A DNA stretch of 45,858 bases from an uncultured Ignavibacteria bacterium (GCA_937873695.1 CALMYL010000016.1:1-45858), one strand, 5' to 3'; counted from the first letter of the stretch, positions 8,401 through 16,654 are shown. The notes: generated from the letters alone by a model not told the origin. Made by a program: numbers and translations.

Positions 8401-8409
8401 AAATATTTT

Positions 8410-9276
8410 TTATGCGCTTATTGTTTCGCCAAGCTGGTAGCGAACCATTGTTTTCACTTTGTAATCGCTTCCTGCCAAAGCTGAAACAGTTTTGATAACA
8501 TCATTAACTGTTTTGCCCGGCTCTTTAACAAATTCCTGCTCAACAAGGCAGTTCTCTTCATAGAACTTCTCTACCCTGTTGGTGGCAATTCTATCGGCAA
8601 TATTTTCGGGCTTACCTTCGTTAATTGCCTGTACCTTATAGATCTCTTTTTCTTTTTCGATCATTTCAGCGCTTACGCCGCTTCTATCTATAGTAATCGG
8701 TTTCATAGCCACAACCTGCATTGCCAGGTCATTACCCAGGGCAACGCCTTCATCTGTAACTTTTCCGGTAATCTCTATTAGTGAAGCAACTTTATTGCCT
8801 AAATGATTATAATCGCAGAAAAATCCGTCTGCAGAAGTGAAGTATGCAGCGCGTTTAAATTCTACTTTTTCACCAACGCTTGCTGTAGTACCGTCAATTA
8901 CCTGCTGCATTGTGCTTCCGCCCGCGGAGGCAGCACCAAGCAGGGCATTAACATCACCTGATCTTGCTGCAAAAACCGCTTCTACTGCAGATTTTGCAAG
9001 ATCATTAAAGGTATCGCTTTTGGCTACAAAATCGGTTTCGCAATTAACTTCAACTATTGCAGCTTCGTTCCTGGCTTCGTTAACTCTTGCGTAGATCAGT
9101 CCTTCTTTTGCGACCCTGTCACTTCTTTTCTGTGAAGTTGCAGCGCCTTTTTTTCTTAAATACTCAATAGCTTTTTCAATATCACCATCAGATTCCATCA
9201 AAGCTTTTTTACAGTCAGCTATACCTGCCCCTGTTTTTTCTCTTAACTTTTTAACTAAGTCTAAGGATATATCCAC
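8410..9276 (-). CDS. tsf: Elongation factor Ts
   Basis: EF-Ts is the guanine nucleotide exchange factor for EF-Tu. The product has 288 residues. It has an N-terminal UBA-like domain (LVKKLREKTGAGIADCKKAL, 7-26), then the core with VEVNCETDFVAK, the TDFV motif that contacts EF-Tu. The C-terminal half has the second repeat and the usual ending. The start is GTG at 9276-9274, preceded by a good Shine-Dalgarno (AAAAGGAG, 6 bases away). It follows rpsB by 88 bp, the classic operon pair. Confidence 0.97.
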   Translation of the reverse strand: MDISLDLVKKLREKTGAGIADCKKALMESDGDIEKAIEYLRKKGAATSQKRSDRVAKEGLIYARVNEARNEAAIVEVNCETDFVAKSDTFNDLAKSAVEAVFAARSGDVNALLGAASAGGSTMQQVIDGTTASVGEKVEFKRAAYFTSADGFFCDYNHLGNKVASLIEITGKVTDEGVALGNDLAMQVVAMKPITIDRSGVSAEMIEKEKEIYKVQAINEGKPENIADRIATNRVEKFYEENCLVEQEFVKEPGKTVNDVIKTVSALAGSDYKVKTMVRYQLGETISA

Positions 9277-9364
9277 AATATGCTCCTTTTATTATAATTC
9301 TATTCTTTAAATAATATTTATTAACAGCATTTAAAACAAAAAACTTATCAAAGCATCTTAATAG

Positions 9365-10141
9365 TTAAGATACTCCAACTCCTTCGCTTTCATCAGCAGC
9401 AGCTATTTCTTTTTTGTTAGCCTGCGCTTCTTCATCACGCTGCATTCTTTTGGCATCAATTGTCTGTCTGGTATCAGCAATTGTATCGGCAATTGAGCTT
9501 GTAATAAGCTCTATTGATTTAACCGCGTCGTCATTTGCAGGTACCGGGTAATCTATAAGATCCGGGTCACAGTTAGTATCCACAATGGCGTATATAGGAA
9601 TTCCTAATTTTCTGGCTTCATCAACTGCTATATGCTCTTTTTTTACATCTATCAGGAATATTGCGCCCGGGAGCTTATTCATGCTGACAATACCGCCAAG
9701 AACTTTTTCGAGCTTATCTTTCTCTCTTGAAAGCATAAGTCTTTCTTTTTTCTGGTAGTTGTTAATTGTGCCGTCAGCTTCCATTTTTACGATGTTGTTG
9801 TATCTTTTTATACTCTTGCGGATAGTAACGAAGTTTGTTAACATACCGCCAAGCCATCTTTCAGTGACGTACGGCATACCGCAGCGCGCGGCTTCCTGTT
9901 TAACAACTTCTTTAGCCTGTTTTTTGGTGCCTACAAACATGATGGTTTTGCCTTCACCAATTATCCTTGCAATGGAATTCTGCGCTTCCTGCAAAAGCTC
10001 ATGTGTTTTTTTGAGGTCAATAATATGGATCCCGTTGCGTTCCATAAAGATATACTTCTTCATTTTGGGATTCCAGCGGCGGGTTAAATGCCCGAAATGG
10101 GCGCCTGATAGTAACAGGTCTTCTATTGAAACATTTCTCAT
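9365..10141 (-). CDS. rpsB: 30S ribosomal protein S2
   Basis: S2 is an essential small-subunit protein. The product has 258 residues. Family motifs are [19 protein letters not shown] at 9-27, [10 protein letters not shown] near 95-104, and [19 protein letters not shown] further on. The C-terminal tail after about residue 235 is acidic and variable, as is usual. A strong Shine-Dalgarno (AAAGGAG) lies 7 bases before the ATG. A 229-bp gap with small hairpins separates it from rpsI, consistent with its own promoter and a leader. Confidence 0.98.
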   Translation of the reverse strand: MRNVSIEDLLLSGAHFGHLTRRWNPKMKKYIFMERNGIHIIDLKKTHELLQEAQNSIARIIGEGKTIMFVGTKKQAKEVVKQEAARCGMPYVTERWLGGMLTNFVTIRKSIKRYNNIVKMEADGTINNYQKKERLMLSREKDKLEKVLGGIVSMNKLPGAIFLIDVKKEHIAVDEARKLGIPIYAIVDTNCDPDLIDYPVPANDDAVKSIELITSSIADTIADTRQTIDAKRMQRDEEAQANKKEIAAADESEGVGVS

Positions 10142-10344
10142 GATATTCTCCTTTTGTTTTCTGTCCTAACTTAGCCGGGACACTTCTGTTTCCTTCACTT
10201 CCTGCCTAAACATCCTTTTGTATAAAGGACACAAGTCGGGCCGGATCGGGAAACATGTTTATTGGTTTATTATTAATAACCCGCAACAAATTCTGCAAGA
10301 ACTAGCTGCGGGAAAATTTCGATGCTGACGTGTGATACATCCGC
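10142..10344 (-). promoter_or_regulatory. rpsB leader region with possible RNA structure
   Basis: The 203 bases upstream of rpsB contain several complementary arms on the minus strand: CCCGCA/TGCGGG spanning about 10284-10316, TCCTTT/AAAGGA near 10209-10229, and GTCC/GGAC near 10164-10181. Ribosomal protein S2 is known to repress its own mRNA in some bacteria, so an autoregulatory leader is possible. I cannot match it to a named leader family. A promoter must lie here because a terminator follows rpsI. Confidence 0.35.
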
Positions 10345-10370
10345 AAAAACTGAACGGAAAAACAGTTCAG
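10345..10370 (-). terminator. Intrinsic terminator after rpsI
   Basis: On the minus strand CTGAAC (10370-10365) pairs with GTTCAG (10355-10350), loop of nine bases, followed by TTTTT (10349-10345). It directly abuts the rpsI stop codon (10373-10371), so it closes the rplM-rpsI transcript. Confidence 0.8.
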
Positions 10371-10763
10371 TTAACGTTTTGAGAACTGGAAGCGTTTTCT
10401 TGCTTTTGGCTGACCGGGTTTCTTTCTTTCAACCATACGTGAATCCCTGGTTAAAAGCCCTTCTTTCTTAAGCGCCGGTTTTACGCTTGCGTCATATTTT
10501 AAAATAGCGCGCGCAACACCTAATCTTATAGCGCCAATCTGCCCGGAGACTCCGCCGCCGTTCACATTTACTTTAACATCAAATCTTCCGGCAAGATCGG
10601 CTGTATATAACGGTTCAAGAGCTTCTTTCAATAAGGAATCCTTACCAAAAAAATCTTTTCCTGTTTTAGTGTTGATCTGAACATTACCGGTGCCTTCTGT
10701 TAAATACACCCTGGCTGTTGATGTTTTTCTTCTTCCTGTAGCTAAATGATATGTAACTGCCAT
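10371..10763 (-). CDS. rpsI: 30S ribosomal protein S9
   Basis: S9 is a small-subunit protein whose basic C-terminal tail reaches the P-site tRNA. The product has 130 residues, the standard length. It has ATGRRKTSTARVYL at 8-21, GGGVSGQIGAIRLGVARAL-like sequence in the middle, and the conserved ending KARKRFQFSKR. It begins 10 bp after the rplM stop, the near-universal L13-S9 operon, and is closed by an intrinsic terminator abutting its stop. Confidence 0.98.
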   Translation of the reverse strand: MAVTYHLATGRRKTSTARVYLTEGTGNVQINTKTGKDFFGKDSLLKEALEPLYTADLAGRFDVKVNVNGGGVSGQIGAIRLGVARAILKYDASVKPALKKEGLLTRDSRMVERKKPGQPKARKRFQFSKR

Positions 10764-10773
10764 TTATATTGTT

Positions 10774-11229
10774 TTATATATTTTTTACAATCGGGTTTTG
10801 TGCAGTATGCGGATGCGTTTCACCTGCATACACTTTAAGCTTTGTAATAAGTTTATTACCCAATTTGGTTTTGGGCAGCATACCTTTTACAGCCTTTGTA
10901 ATTACTTTATCAGGATGGGTAGCGATAAGCTCTTTAAAAGTCTTTATCTTCTGTCCGCCCGGATATAAAGAATGGTGTTTGTATTCTTTAAGTGATTCCC
11001 TTTTACCTGTTAAACGGACCTTTTCTGCATTTATAACAATTACAAAATCCCCGGTATCAACATTGGGAGTAAACCTGGGGTTATTTTTCCCCCAAATTAT
11101 CTTTGCTACTTCTGAAGCAAATCTTCCAAGAGTTTTGCCATTGGCATCAACAACATACCATTTCTTATTAACCTCGTCATTATGTGTAAAATGCGTGGCT
11201 TTTAATGATTTTTCTATCGCTTTTTTCAT
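10774..11229 (-). CDS. rplM: 50S ribosomal protein L13
   Basis: L13 is an early-assembly large-subunit protein. The product has 151 residues. Family signatures are KKWYVVDANGKTLGRFASEVA at about 22-42, GDFVIVINAEKV, and the central VKGMLPKTKLGNKL segment that marks L13. The C-terminus (YAGETHPHTAQNP) is also typical. It is first gene of the rplM-rpsI unit; AGGA occurs shortly before its ATG. The gene is divergent from the plus-strand gene at 11377. Confidence 0.98.
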   Translation of the reverse strand: MKKAIEKSLKATHFTHNDEVNKKWYVVDANGKTLGRFASEVAKIIWGKNNPRFTPNVDTGDFVIVINAEKVRLTGKRESLKEYKHHSLYPGGQKIKTFKELIATHPDKVITKAVKGMLPKTKLGNKLITKLKVYAGETHPHTAQNPIVKNI

Positions 11230-11348
11230 TGTATTTTCCTAAAAAGAATACAAAAATAGCACTTTTTTCAATTAATGTCAATGTAAGGAGTGATGTATGA
11301 GGAACAATTTACCAAAATTTATATTGAATATATATCAGTGAATTTAGC

Positions 11349-11356
11349 TAATTTTG
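11349..11356 (+). promoter_or_regulatory. Bacteroidota-type -7 box upstream of 11377 gene
   Basis: TAATTTTG matches the TAnnTTTG -7 consensus known from Bacteroidota. A TTG lies about 22 bases upstream, close to the -33 element spacing. The ATG at 11377 is 20 bases downstream, leaving a short leader. This is a consensus match only. Confidence 0.4.
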
Positions 11357-11376
11357 TATAAAACAAATAAATAATT

Positions 11377-11979
11377 ATGAAAACTACTATATTCCTGCTG
11401 TTTTTAGTCCAAATCTCGGTTTTTTCGCAATATGATGAACAGGTTACCGAAAGGCTTAACGCTTACGCGGATAGTGTAGATAATCTTATCAAAAATTCAA
11501 CCGGTGCCCCCGGGGATATTTTTGTTAGTACAGTAAACAGTATCAGGAATGAACGCGCGATAGGCTTACAAAATACAAAGATCTCCTATTTCTACTTTCA
11601 GAAGGAAGATTCCGTTATTGAAACAGATGGAGAGGTAAATTTCATTCCTTTATATGCTCCGCCCATGGCTATATTGGCAGAGTATAACATTGCCGCCAGC
11701 CAGACAGTTGTAGTCTATTATTATATCCAGGGTAATAACTTGCTTTACAGGTTCATTTCGAGCGGCGCTTACGGATATATAAACAGAACTTTCTGGATAA
11801 ATGACCAGAACTTAATCAAATTTGAGGAGAAAAACTCTGATGTAGGGAGTAAACATATTATACAAACAGATAAATTCTCTAAAGAAATTTACAGCAACAG
11901 CATTTTGGTTATGGACCATTTAAGAGATCATCTGAAATTGTATTATGATATCATCAAGGTATCAGGAATGGATAAATAA
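11377..11979 (+). CDS. Hypothetical secreted protein
   Basis: The protein has 200 residues. MKTTIFLLFLVQISVFSQ is a clear Sec signal peptide ending in the FSQ motif frequent in Bacteroidota exports. The mature part has many aromatic residues (ISYFYFQKE, VVVYYYIQGNNLLYRF, a tail with KLYYDII) and is probably a beta-rich periplasmic or surface domain. No family is recognised. The gene is monocistronic and converges with trmO 3 bp downstream. A TAnnTTTG-like promoter lies upstream. Confidence 0.7.
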   Translation: MKTTIFLLFLVQISVFSQYDEQVTERLNAYADSVDNLIKNSTGAPGDIFVSTVNSIRNERAIGLQNTKISYFYFQKEDSVIETDGEVNFIPLYAPPMAILAEYNIAASQTVVVYYYIQGNNLLYRFISSGAYGYINRTFWINDQNLIKFEEKNSDVGSKHIIQTDKFSKEIYSNSILVMDHLRDHLKLYYDIIKVSGMDK

Positions 11980-11982
11980 CGG

Positions 11983-12444
11983 TTATCCCCAGTAATCTTT
12001 CATAAGCTCGCTTGCCCAACGGGGCTGAGTGACAACTTCCCGCGGAAGGAATTCCTTCAGTACAGGTTTAATATCCAGTACCGGGGTATTATCAATTGCG
12101 TCTAATCCCTTAACCTTTAAAACATTACCTGCAGAGTTTATTATTTTCACTATTGTATGTCCCAAATGATTGGGTCTATCTTTTGCACGCATAGCGAAGA
12201 TGCCTACTTCGGGCCATGCATTATTATCCCGGGGATGCCTGACACTTCTGTTTACTTTACTGCTATCGGCCTTATCAAAGTAAAAAATGATCTCAGCATG
12301 AGAGAACTCAGCAAGACCTATTAAGGCATCACTTGTGAACTCGTTTGTTAAGTGTATTTCAGATATTACACTACCCCAGAAATCATCTGTGATCTCTTTT
12401 CTTGAATTCTTTACATAACCTACAGGCACTATCTCAATTTTCAA
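11983..12444 (-). CDS. trmO: TrmO-like tRNA (m6t6A37) methyltransferase (TsaA/UPF0066 family)
   Basis: The family uses S-adenosylmethionine to N6-methylate t6A37 in tRNA; E. coli TrmO is the characterised member. Family motifs are RHPRDNNAWPEVGIFAMRA, DRPNHLGHTIV (usually RPNPIGLT) and the signature GLDAIDNTPVLDIKP. I chose a TTG start at 12444 (MKIEIVPVGYV): GAGAGGA lies just upstream and family members begin near the I-P-x-GYV motif. An ATG at 12477 is also in frame but falls inside the U-tract of a terminator. The product is 153 residues from the chosen start. Functional assignment to t6A is inferred from the family. Confidence 0.82.
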   Translation of the reverse strand: MKIEIVPVGYVKNSRKEITDDFWGSVISEIHLTNEFTSDALIGLAEFSHAEIIFYFDKADSSKVNRSVRHPRDNNAWPEVGIFAMRAKDRPNHLGHTIVKIINSAGNVLKVKGLDAIDNTPVLDIKPVLKEFLPREVVTQPRWASELMKDYWG

Positions 12445-12476
12445 ATATATATCCTCTCTTCCTTTCTTTTCTATCA

Positions 12477-12502
12477 TAAAAAAAAGCCGAATTAACCGGC
12501 TT
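12477..12502 (-). terminator. Intrinsic terminator after the 12541 gene
   Basis: On the minus strand AAGCCG (12502-12497) pairs with CGGCTT, with a loop of about seven bases, followed by a run of Ts. It lies 38 bases past the stop of the 12541-13032 gene. Its U-tract abuts an in-frame ATG of trmO, which argues that trmO starts further downstream. Confidence 0.75.
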
Positions 12503-12540
12503 ATATTTGTATGGTTGATGAAATGCGGGTTGAATTCCGG

Positions 12541-13032
12541 CTATTTGTACTGCGCGTGATCTCTTAAAATGAATTTAATTTCTTTAGCTTTAACAAATGA
12601 ATTCAGTTTTGCCAGTTCATATGTATCAATGTTTTTGAATGCCATTCCGATGAGTCCGCCAATTACAGCACAGGGCACTGTGAATATGCCTATTACTCCA
12701 AGCGTAGCATCCTTAGGCAGGAATTTTATTTTCTTCTTTCCCCAGATCTGGTAAACCAAAAAACCGCCAACAAAGCCTATCCCGGCGCCGAAAGCCGCTC
12801 CTGTTTTCCAGTATTTGCCGTTATCAAACCTTATGCGGGCGATCTTATCGGTATTAACGATCTTATATGCGCCTGTATCGGAAACAAGCAGCAGGTTCTG
12901 GTGAATACCAATCAGCCTGGTTTTGGGTATACCTGTGCCTGATTTATACACAATACTGCATGGATCAGTTTGTGAATAACAAACCGATGTTACAATAAAA
13001 AGCGCAAATAGCAATGAAAGAAAATTTTTCAA
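12541..13032 (-). CDS. Hypothetical secreted protein with glycine-rich hydrophobic segments
   Basis: The protein has 163 residues. MKNFLSLLFALFIVTSVCYSQ is a Sec signal peptide. Residues 27-70 look like a small beta domain (LIGIHQNLLLVSDTGAYKIV). Two glycine-rich hydrophobic stretches follow, AAFGAGIGFVGGFLVYQIW (about 79-97) and a GVIGIF-PCAVIGGLIGMAF segment (about 113-132), resembling glycine-zipper membrane hairpins. A similar layout occurs in uncharacterised Bacteroidota envelope proteins. No function is assigned. It is closed by an intrinsic terminator. Confidence 0.68.
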   Translation of the reverse strand: MKNFLSLLFALFIVTSVCYSQTDPCSIVYKSGTGIPKTRLIGIHQNLLLVSDTGAYKIVNTDKIARIRFDNGKYWKTGAAFGAGIGFVGGFLVYQIWGKKKIKFLPKDATLGVIGIFTVPCAVIGGLIGMAFKNIDTYELAKLNSFVKAKEIKFILRDHAQYK

Positions 13033-13204
13033 TAAAAATAATTTATTTGTTATGTAAATATAGCTAAAAACTTACTACAATTACAATAATTAAAATGCAG
13101 TAGAATAAAATTATCTGAGGATATACATAACGGTGTTACCGATTCAGCAATGAAATATTTTTTAACAATTGCAATAAATAACTTACTGATAAACATTTGA
13201 TATT

Positions 13205-13561
13205 CTAATGCTCACCGGGGTTAACCAATTGAAACCAGTTTCCGTCCGGATCTGTAAATGTAAGGCATCTGTCAGAGCCATCAGTACCCTTGAACATTAA
13301 TCCTTTTTTCAGAAACAATGCTCCGGTTTCTTCCAGATCGTTTGTATAAAGTACAAATGCCGTACGGGCAGACTGGTAATTGGGTGCACTTTCAGGCGGT
13401 TTACCGGGTCTGAGAAGGATCGTGTAACTTCCTGATCTCAGCCAAACGAATTTTTCGTGCTGAATAGTTTCAAGCTCAAACCCTAATACGCTGATGTAAA
13501 AATCCTTTGATACCAGGGGATCGTTCACAAAAAGTTCAATGTGCCCAAATTTGAATTCCAT
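13205..13561 (-). CDS. Glyoxalase/bleomycin-resistance (VOC) superfamily protein
   Basis: The protein has 118 residues, a single VOC module of two beta-alpha-beta-beta-beta repeats. It begins KFGHIELFVNDPLVSKDFYI (residues 4-23), with His7 at the usual first metal position. It ends with FTDPDGNWFQLVNPG, the family's C-terminal signature. Members include metal-dependent lyases, dioxygenases and antibiotic-binding proteins; the substrate cannot be told from sequence. It lies downstream of the PKS/methyltransferase pair in the same orientation with a 29-bp gap, so it could be a third gene of that unit. Confidence 0.85.
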   Translation of the reverse strand: MEFKFGHIELFVNDPLVSKDFYISVLGFELETIQHEKFVWLRSGSYTILLRPGKPPESAPNYQSARTAFVLYTNDLEETGALFLKKGLMFKGTDGSDRCLTFTDPDGNWFQLVNPGEH

Positions 13562-13590
13562 ATATATTAAAAAGTTTATATTAAAAAAAA

Positions 13591-14094
13591 TCAGTATAGT
13601 TCTTCAAGCGCCTTTTCTTCAATTTCAATTCTGCGTTTAAGCAGAAACAGGTTTAAAGAAGAAAAAATCTCGGCAGTGATAAAACAAGAGAACATTAAAG
13701 GAATTACAGCCAGTTCAGTTATTACAGCCATGTAATTAGGATGCTTAAAATATTTATATGGACCATACTTAACTAATTTACTTCCGGGTACTATAATAAT
13801 CCTGGTATTCCACATGCTGCCAAGTGAAGTAATTGCCCAGTATCTTAAGCACTGCGCTAAAATGAATAATACAAGGAATATCACCCAGAATTCATTTAAT
13901 GTATGTTTTAAAAAAAAGTATTCTGCAATTAAGGAAATGAAAAACATTACATGCATAATAACAATTACTGAATAACCTTTTTTATCATATTCAATTCCGC
14001 CTGCAGCAAGACTCTTCTTCTCATTCCTTTTGGCAATAACAAGCTCAACCAGCCGCTGAAGTATTACAAACCCGATTACTATATAAAAGAGCAT
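13591..14094 (-). CDS. ICMT-family membrane methyltransferase paired with type III PKS
   Basis: The protein has 167 residues with hydrophobic helices at about 1-18, 42-62, 68-85 and 124-150. GPYKYFKHPNYMAVITE at 111-127 is the isoprenylcysteine carboxyl methyltransferase family motif (SAM-binding HPxY...E). It begins one base after the PKS stop (TGA-T-ATG), so translation is coupled. In Bacillus subtilis the equivalent gene bpsB (ypbQ) follows the type III PKS bpsA and O-methylates its alkylpyrone products. A similar methyltransferase (SrsB) acts on phenolic lipids in Streptomyces. By analogy this enzyme probably methylates the neighbouring PKS product in the membrane. That role is inferred. 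Confidence 0.85.
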   Translation of the reverse strand: MLFYIVIGFVILQRLVELVIAKRNEKKSLAAGGIEYDKKGYSVIVIMHVMFFISLIAEYFFLKHTLNEFWVIFLVLFILAQCLRYWAITSLGSMWNTRIIIVPGSKLVKYGPYKYFKHPNYMAVITELAVIPLMFSCFITAEIFSSLNLFLLKRRIEIEEKALEELY

Positions 14095-14095
14095 A

Positions 14096-15166
14096 TCAGG
14101 AAGTTTTAAATAGTACTAATTCAGAACTGAAGCCGGGACCAAGTGAAGATATCAGTCCATACTCCCCCGCTTTTGTACTCTGAACATTTTTCAGGAACTC
14201 ATCCAGTACGTAAATTACACTCGGCGATGACATGTTGCCATGTTCTTTCAATATCTTGTGTGATATATTCAGAGTACCCTGCTTAAGTCCCAATGATTCT
14301 TCATAAGCATTTATTACTTTCAATCCCCCAGGATGGGTGATATAATGCTTAATGTCCTCAATTGACATATTGTGCATTGAAAGCAATTCAGCAATATTTG
14401 GTTTAACATTCTCTTTCACAATTGTTGGTATATCCCTGCTGAATACCACGCTGAATCCGGTATCAACAATATCCCAGCCCATAACATCAAGTGAATTATC
14501 ATAAATTGTGGATAGCGAAGCAACCAGTTCAGGGCAATTTTCATTTGCCGAAAGCTCATTTTCATCACCGGCAATCAAAACGCATGCGCAGCCATCACCA
14601 AAGAGAGAAGCAGCGACTATATTACTCTTTGAAATGTCATCTTTCTGGAAAGTCAGACTGCACAGCTCAACAGCAACAACAAGCACATTTTCCTTTGGGT
14701 AAGCTTTTGTCAGATCCATTGCGCGGCTTATACCTGCCGCGCCTCCGGCGCAGCCGAGTCCCCACAGGGGAAGGCGTTTTATGTGACTGTTAAACCCAAG
14801 TTCATTGAACAACCGTGCGTCTAAGGTTGGAGTCATAACTCCCGTACTTGTAACATAAATCATATTATCAATTTTAGCGGGATTGATATTAACTCCAGCC
14901 AGGCATTCCACTATTGCCTGCTTTGCAAGTTCTAAAGAGACTTCAGTGAAGATCTCGCTCTGCTCCTTAAAAGTATGTTCTTTAGCAAGCCACTCAGGTT
15001 TTACAGATATATGCCTTTGGGTGATTTCGGAGTTATCAAAAACACTTATCAGTCTTTCAATTTCAAGTCCGCTGCCTGAGAAAAGATTATAAATAAAATT
15101 CTTGATCTCGCTTTGGGGCAGTATATACGGTGCATCAGAAGTGGCTGTAGAAATTATTTTTGGCAT
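14096..15166 (-). CDS. Type III polyketide synthase (chalcone/stilbene synthase family)
   Basis: The protein has 356 residues, normal for the family. It has a thiolase fold with the full catalytic triad: Cys139 in LWGLGCAGGAAGISRA, His278 in YITHPGGLKV, and Asn311 in EHGNMSSPSVIYVL. The C-terminal SSLGPGFSSE matches the GFGPG-like loop. Bacterial members extend fatty acyl starters with malonyl-CoA to alkylpyrones, alkylresorcinols or phloroglucinol. No dedicated starter-loading gene is present. Coupling to an ICMT-like methyltransferase favours membrane alkylpyrone or phenolic lipid synthesis of the BpsA-BpsB type. The precise product is not predictable. Confidence 0.93.
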   Translation of the reverse strand: MPKIISTATSDAPYILPQSEIKNFIYNLFSGSGLEIERLISVFDNSEITQRHISVKPEWLAKEHTFKEQSEIFTEVSLELAKQAIVECLAGVNINPAKIDNMIYVTSTGVMTPTLDARLFNELGFNSHIKRLPLWGLGCAGGAAGISRAMDLTKAYPKENVLVVAVELCSLTFQKDDISKSNIVAASLFGDGCACVLIAGDENELSANENCPELVASLSTIYDNSLDVMGWDIVDTGFSVVFSRDIPTIVKENVKPNIAELLSMHNMSIEDIKHYITHPGGLKVINAYEESLGLKQGTLNISHKILKEHGNMSSPSVIYVLDEFLKNVQSTKAGEYGLISSLGPGFSSELVLFKTS

Positions 15167-15250
15167 TAAGTTACTTTAGATCTGCAATATTTATATAGAT
15201 AACATTTTGTACAATGAAACAGTTCTGAATATGACAGCTAAATAAAAATA

Positions 15251-15276
15251 AAGACACGCTTTTAAAGGCGTGTCTT
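15251..15276 (-). terminator. Intrinsic terminator after the heme-barrel gene
   Basis: AAGACACGC (15251-15259) and GCGTGTCTT (15268-15276) form a perfect 9-bp stem with an eight-base loop. On the minus strand an AT-rich tract with five Ts follows. It lies 27 bases past the stop of the barrel gene (15303). It could also limit transcription towards the PKS operon. Confidence 0.75.
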
Positions 15277-15302
15277 CGTTAAAGCGTGAATAACTTTTGC
15301 TG

Positions 15303-16520
15303 TTAGAAATAAAACTTGATAACTGTCTGGAATTCATCATCCTTGAAATCTGTGAAGTTAGTTGGTTCGGGGTCACCCTTGCCGTTGCGCACTAAACGGA
15401 AGATGCTTTCAACTTCAAGTCCGCTTAAAGGATAGAACACTGCCCCAAAGCTGTAACGCTGGCGTTCGGTTTCGCTGTTCTTTAAGCCAAGCGCGTTATC
15501 ATAATTTTCGTATTGAACTTTCAGCTCAACACCCTTTGAAATCCTGATATCAATTTCACCGAAGATAGTGCGGAAATCTGAGCGCGTTGCCATTGAATCC
15601 CTTATATCAAGCCTGTTATAAGCAAGCTCGCCAATAATTGCGACTCTTTCAAACAAGCCGATTGATAAAAATCCCGCTGCCATCTGGCGAAGCGCGTTGA
15701 TATTATTTGCGGGGTCATACTTAAACGGATTGCTCAAAAATGAACCGCCAATACCGAAAGTATATTTAGTTTTTTTGCTTGCCCAGCGGAAATCACCCGA
15801 AACAGTAACCTGTTTCTGATTATCAAAATCAAAGCTGTTGTTGCGCTGGTTGTTTATGTTCACACTTGAACCGTTTGAAAATCCCGCTGAGAGTGTGAAG
15901 AAACTGGGAGCTATACCGACTTCTATTCCCGCATCACTCGCGTAGGGAGTGTACATATCGTTAAATATCCTGTTATATGCTCTGTGCTCGGGAATCTTTA
16001 CGCCGAAGTTCGGAATAAACCTGCCTGCTTTGAAATAAAGCCCTGCAGGTAGATTTGATACCATACCGTAAATTTCATATTTGGTTGGGAGCGGATTTGG
16101 ACCGTATGTGTTTGGTATATATAAACCCGGCGCTACCATTAAATTGATATACTTATTCAGCTGGGCGTTTACATACAGGTCCCCCTGCATCTGGAAAAAT
16201 GAATTGAAGTTCGGATTTCCTTCCCCGGTCTGGTCATCAATGAATACCATCCTCATATCTGAACCCATTGAAATGCTTTTTGTAAGCTGTGGATCGATTT
16301 CAGTTGTTTTGTTTGCCTTTTCCCAGAATTTGAAATACAGGTTATCTTTGCCGTACTTCACGCCGTAAAGATTCCTCATTCCACCGCCGGTTGGATTGAC
16401 ATGGCAGCTCTGGCATTTTTCACCCGTATAAGCCGCAAACTTAGGATAAGAATACAAAGCGGAAGTTAAAACGAAGAACAATACGAAAAATCCTGAAGCA
16501 AATCGAAGTTTTGTTTTCAT
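15303..16520 (-). CDS. Outer-membrane beta-barrel with N-terminal single heme-c motif
   Basis: The protein has 405 residues. It has a signal peptide (about 1-24, ending ALYSYP), then KCQSCHVNPTGGGMRN at 35-50. CQSCH (36-40) is a canonical c-type heme attachment motif. The remaining 350 residues alternate aromatic and polar residues in amphipathic strands, each about 10-12 residues, and end in VIKFYF, a typical last barrel strand with terminal Phe. This suggests a porin of 14-18 strands with a tethered heme at the periplasmic side. Similar heme-tagged barrels occur in several FCB and deltaproteobacterial genomes and may serve extracellular electron transfer or respiration. Role here is inferred. 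It is divergent from the ABC exporter and closed by its own terminator. Confidence 0.78.
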   Translation of the reverse strand: MKTKLRFASGFFVLFFVLTSALYSYPKFAAYTGEKCQSCHVNPTGGGMRNLYGVKYGKDNLYFKFWEKANKTTEIDPQLTKSISMGSDMRMVFIDDQTGEGNPNFNSFFQMQGDLYVNAQLNKYINLMVAPGLYIPNTYGPNPLPTKYEIYGMVSNLPAGLYFKAGRFIPNFGVKIPEHRAYNRIFNDMYTPYASDAGIEVGIAPSFFTLSAGFSNGSSVNINNQRNNSFDFDNQKQVTVSGDFRWASKKTKYTFGIGGSFLSNPFKYDPANNINALRQMAAGFLSIGLFERVAIIGELAYNRLDIRDSMATRSDFRTIFGEIDIRISKGVELKVQYENYDNALGLKNSETERQRYSFGAVFYPLSGLEVESIFRLVRNGKGDPEPTNFTDFKDDEFQTVIKFYF

Positions 16521-16654
16521 TGTGTGATGGTTTGTTTAAAAATAGTTAATTAGTTACTCAATATCTTTATTTTTTTATAAAAATGCAAATAAGATATATT
16601 TACAGCAAATACCATTTATTATAAATGGATTTTAAACTATTTTTGCTCGGAACG

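Noticed and set aside
15191-15376. 61-residue minus-strand frame overlapping the barrel gene end
   Set aside because: It crosses a terminator hairpin and the end of a well-supported gene in another frame; no family features.
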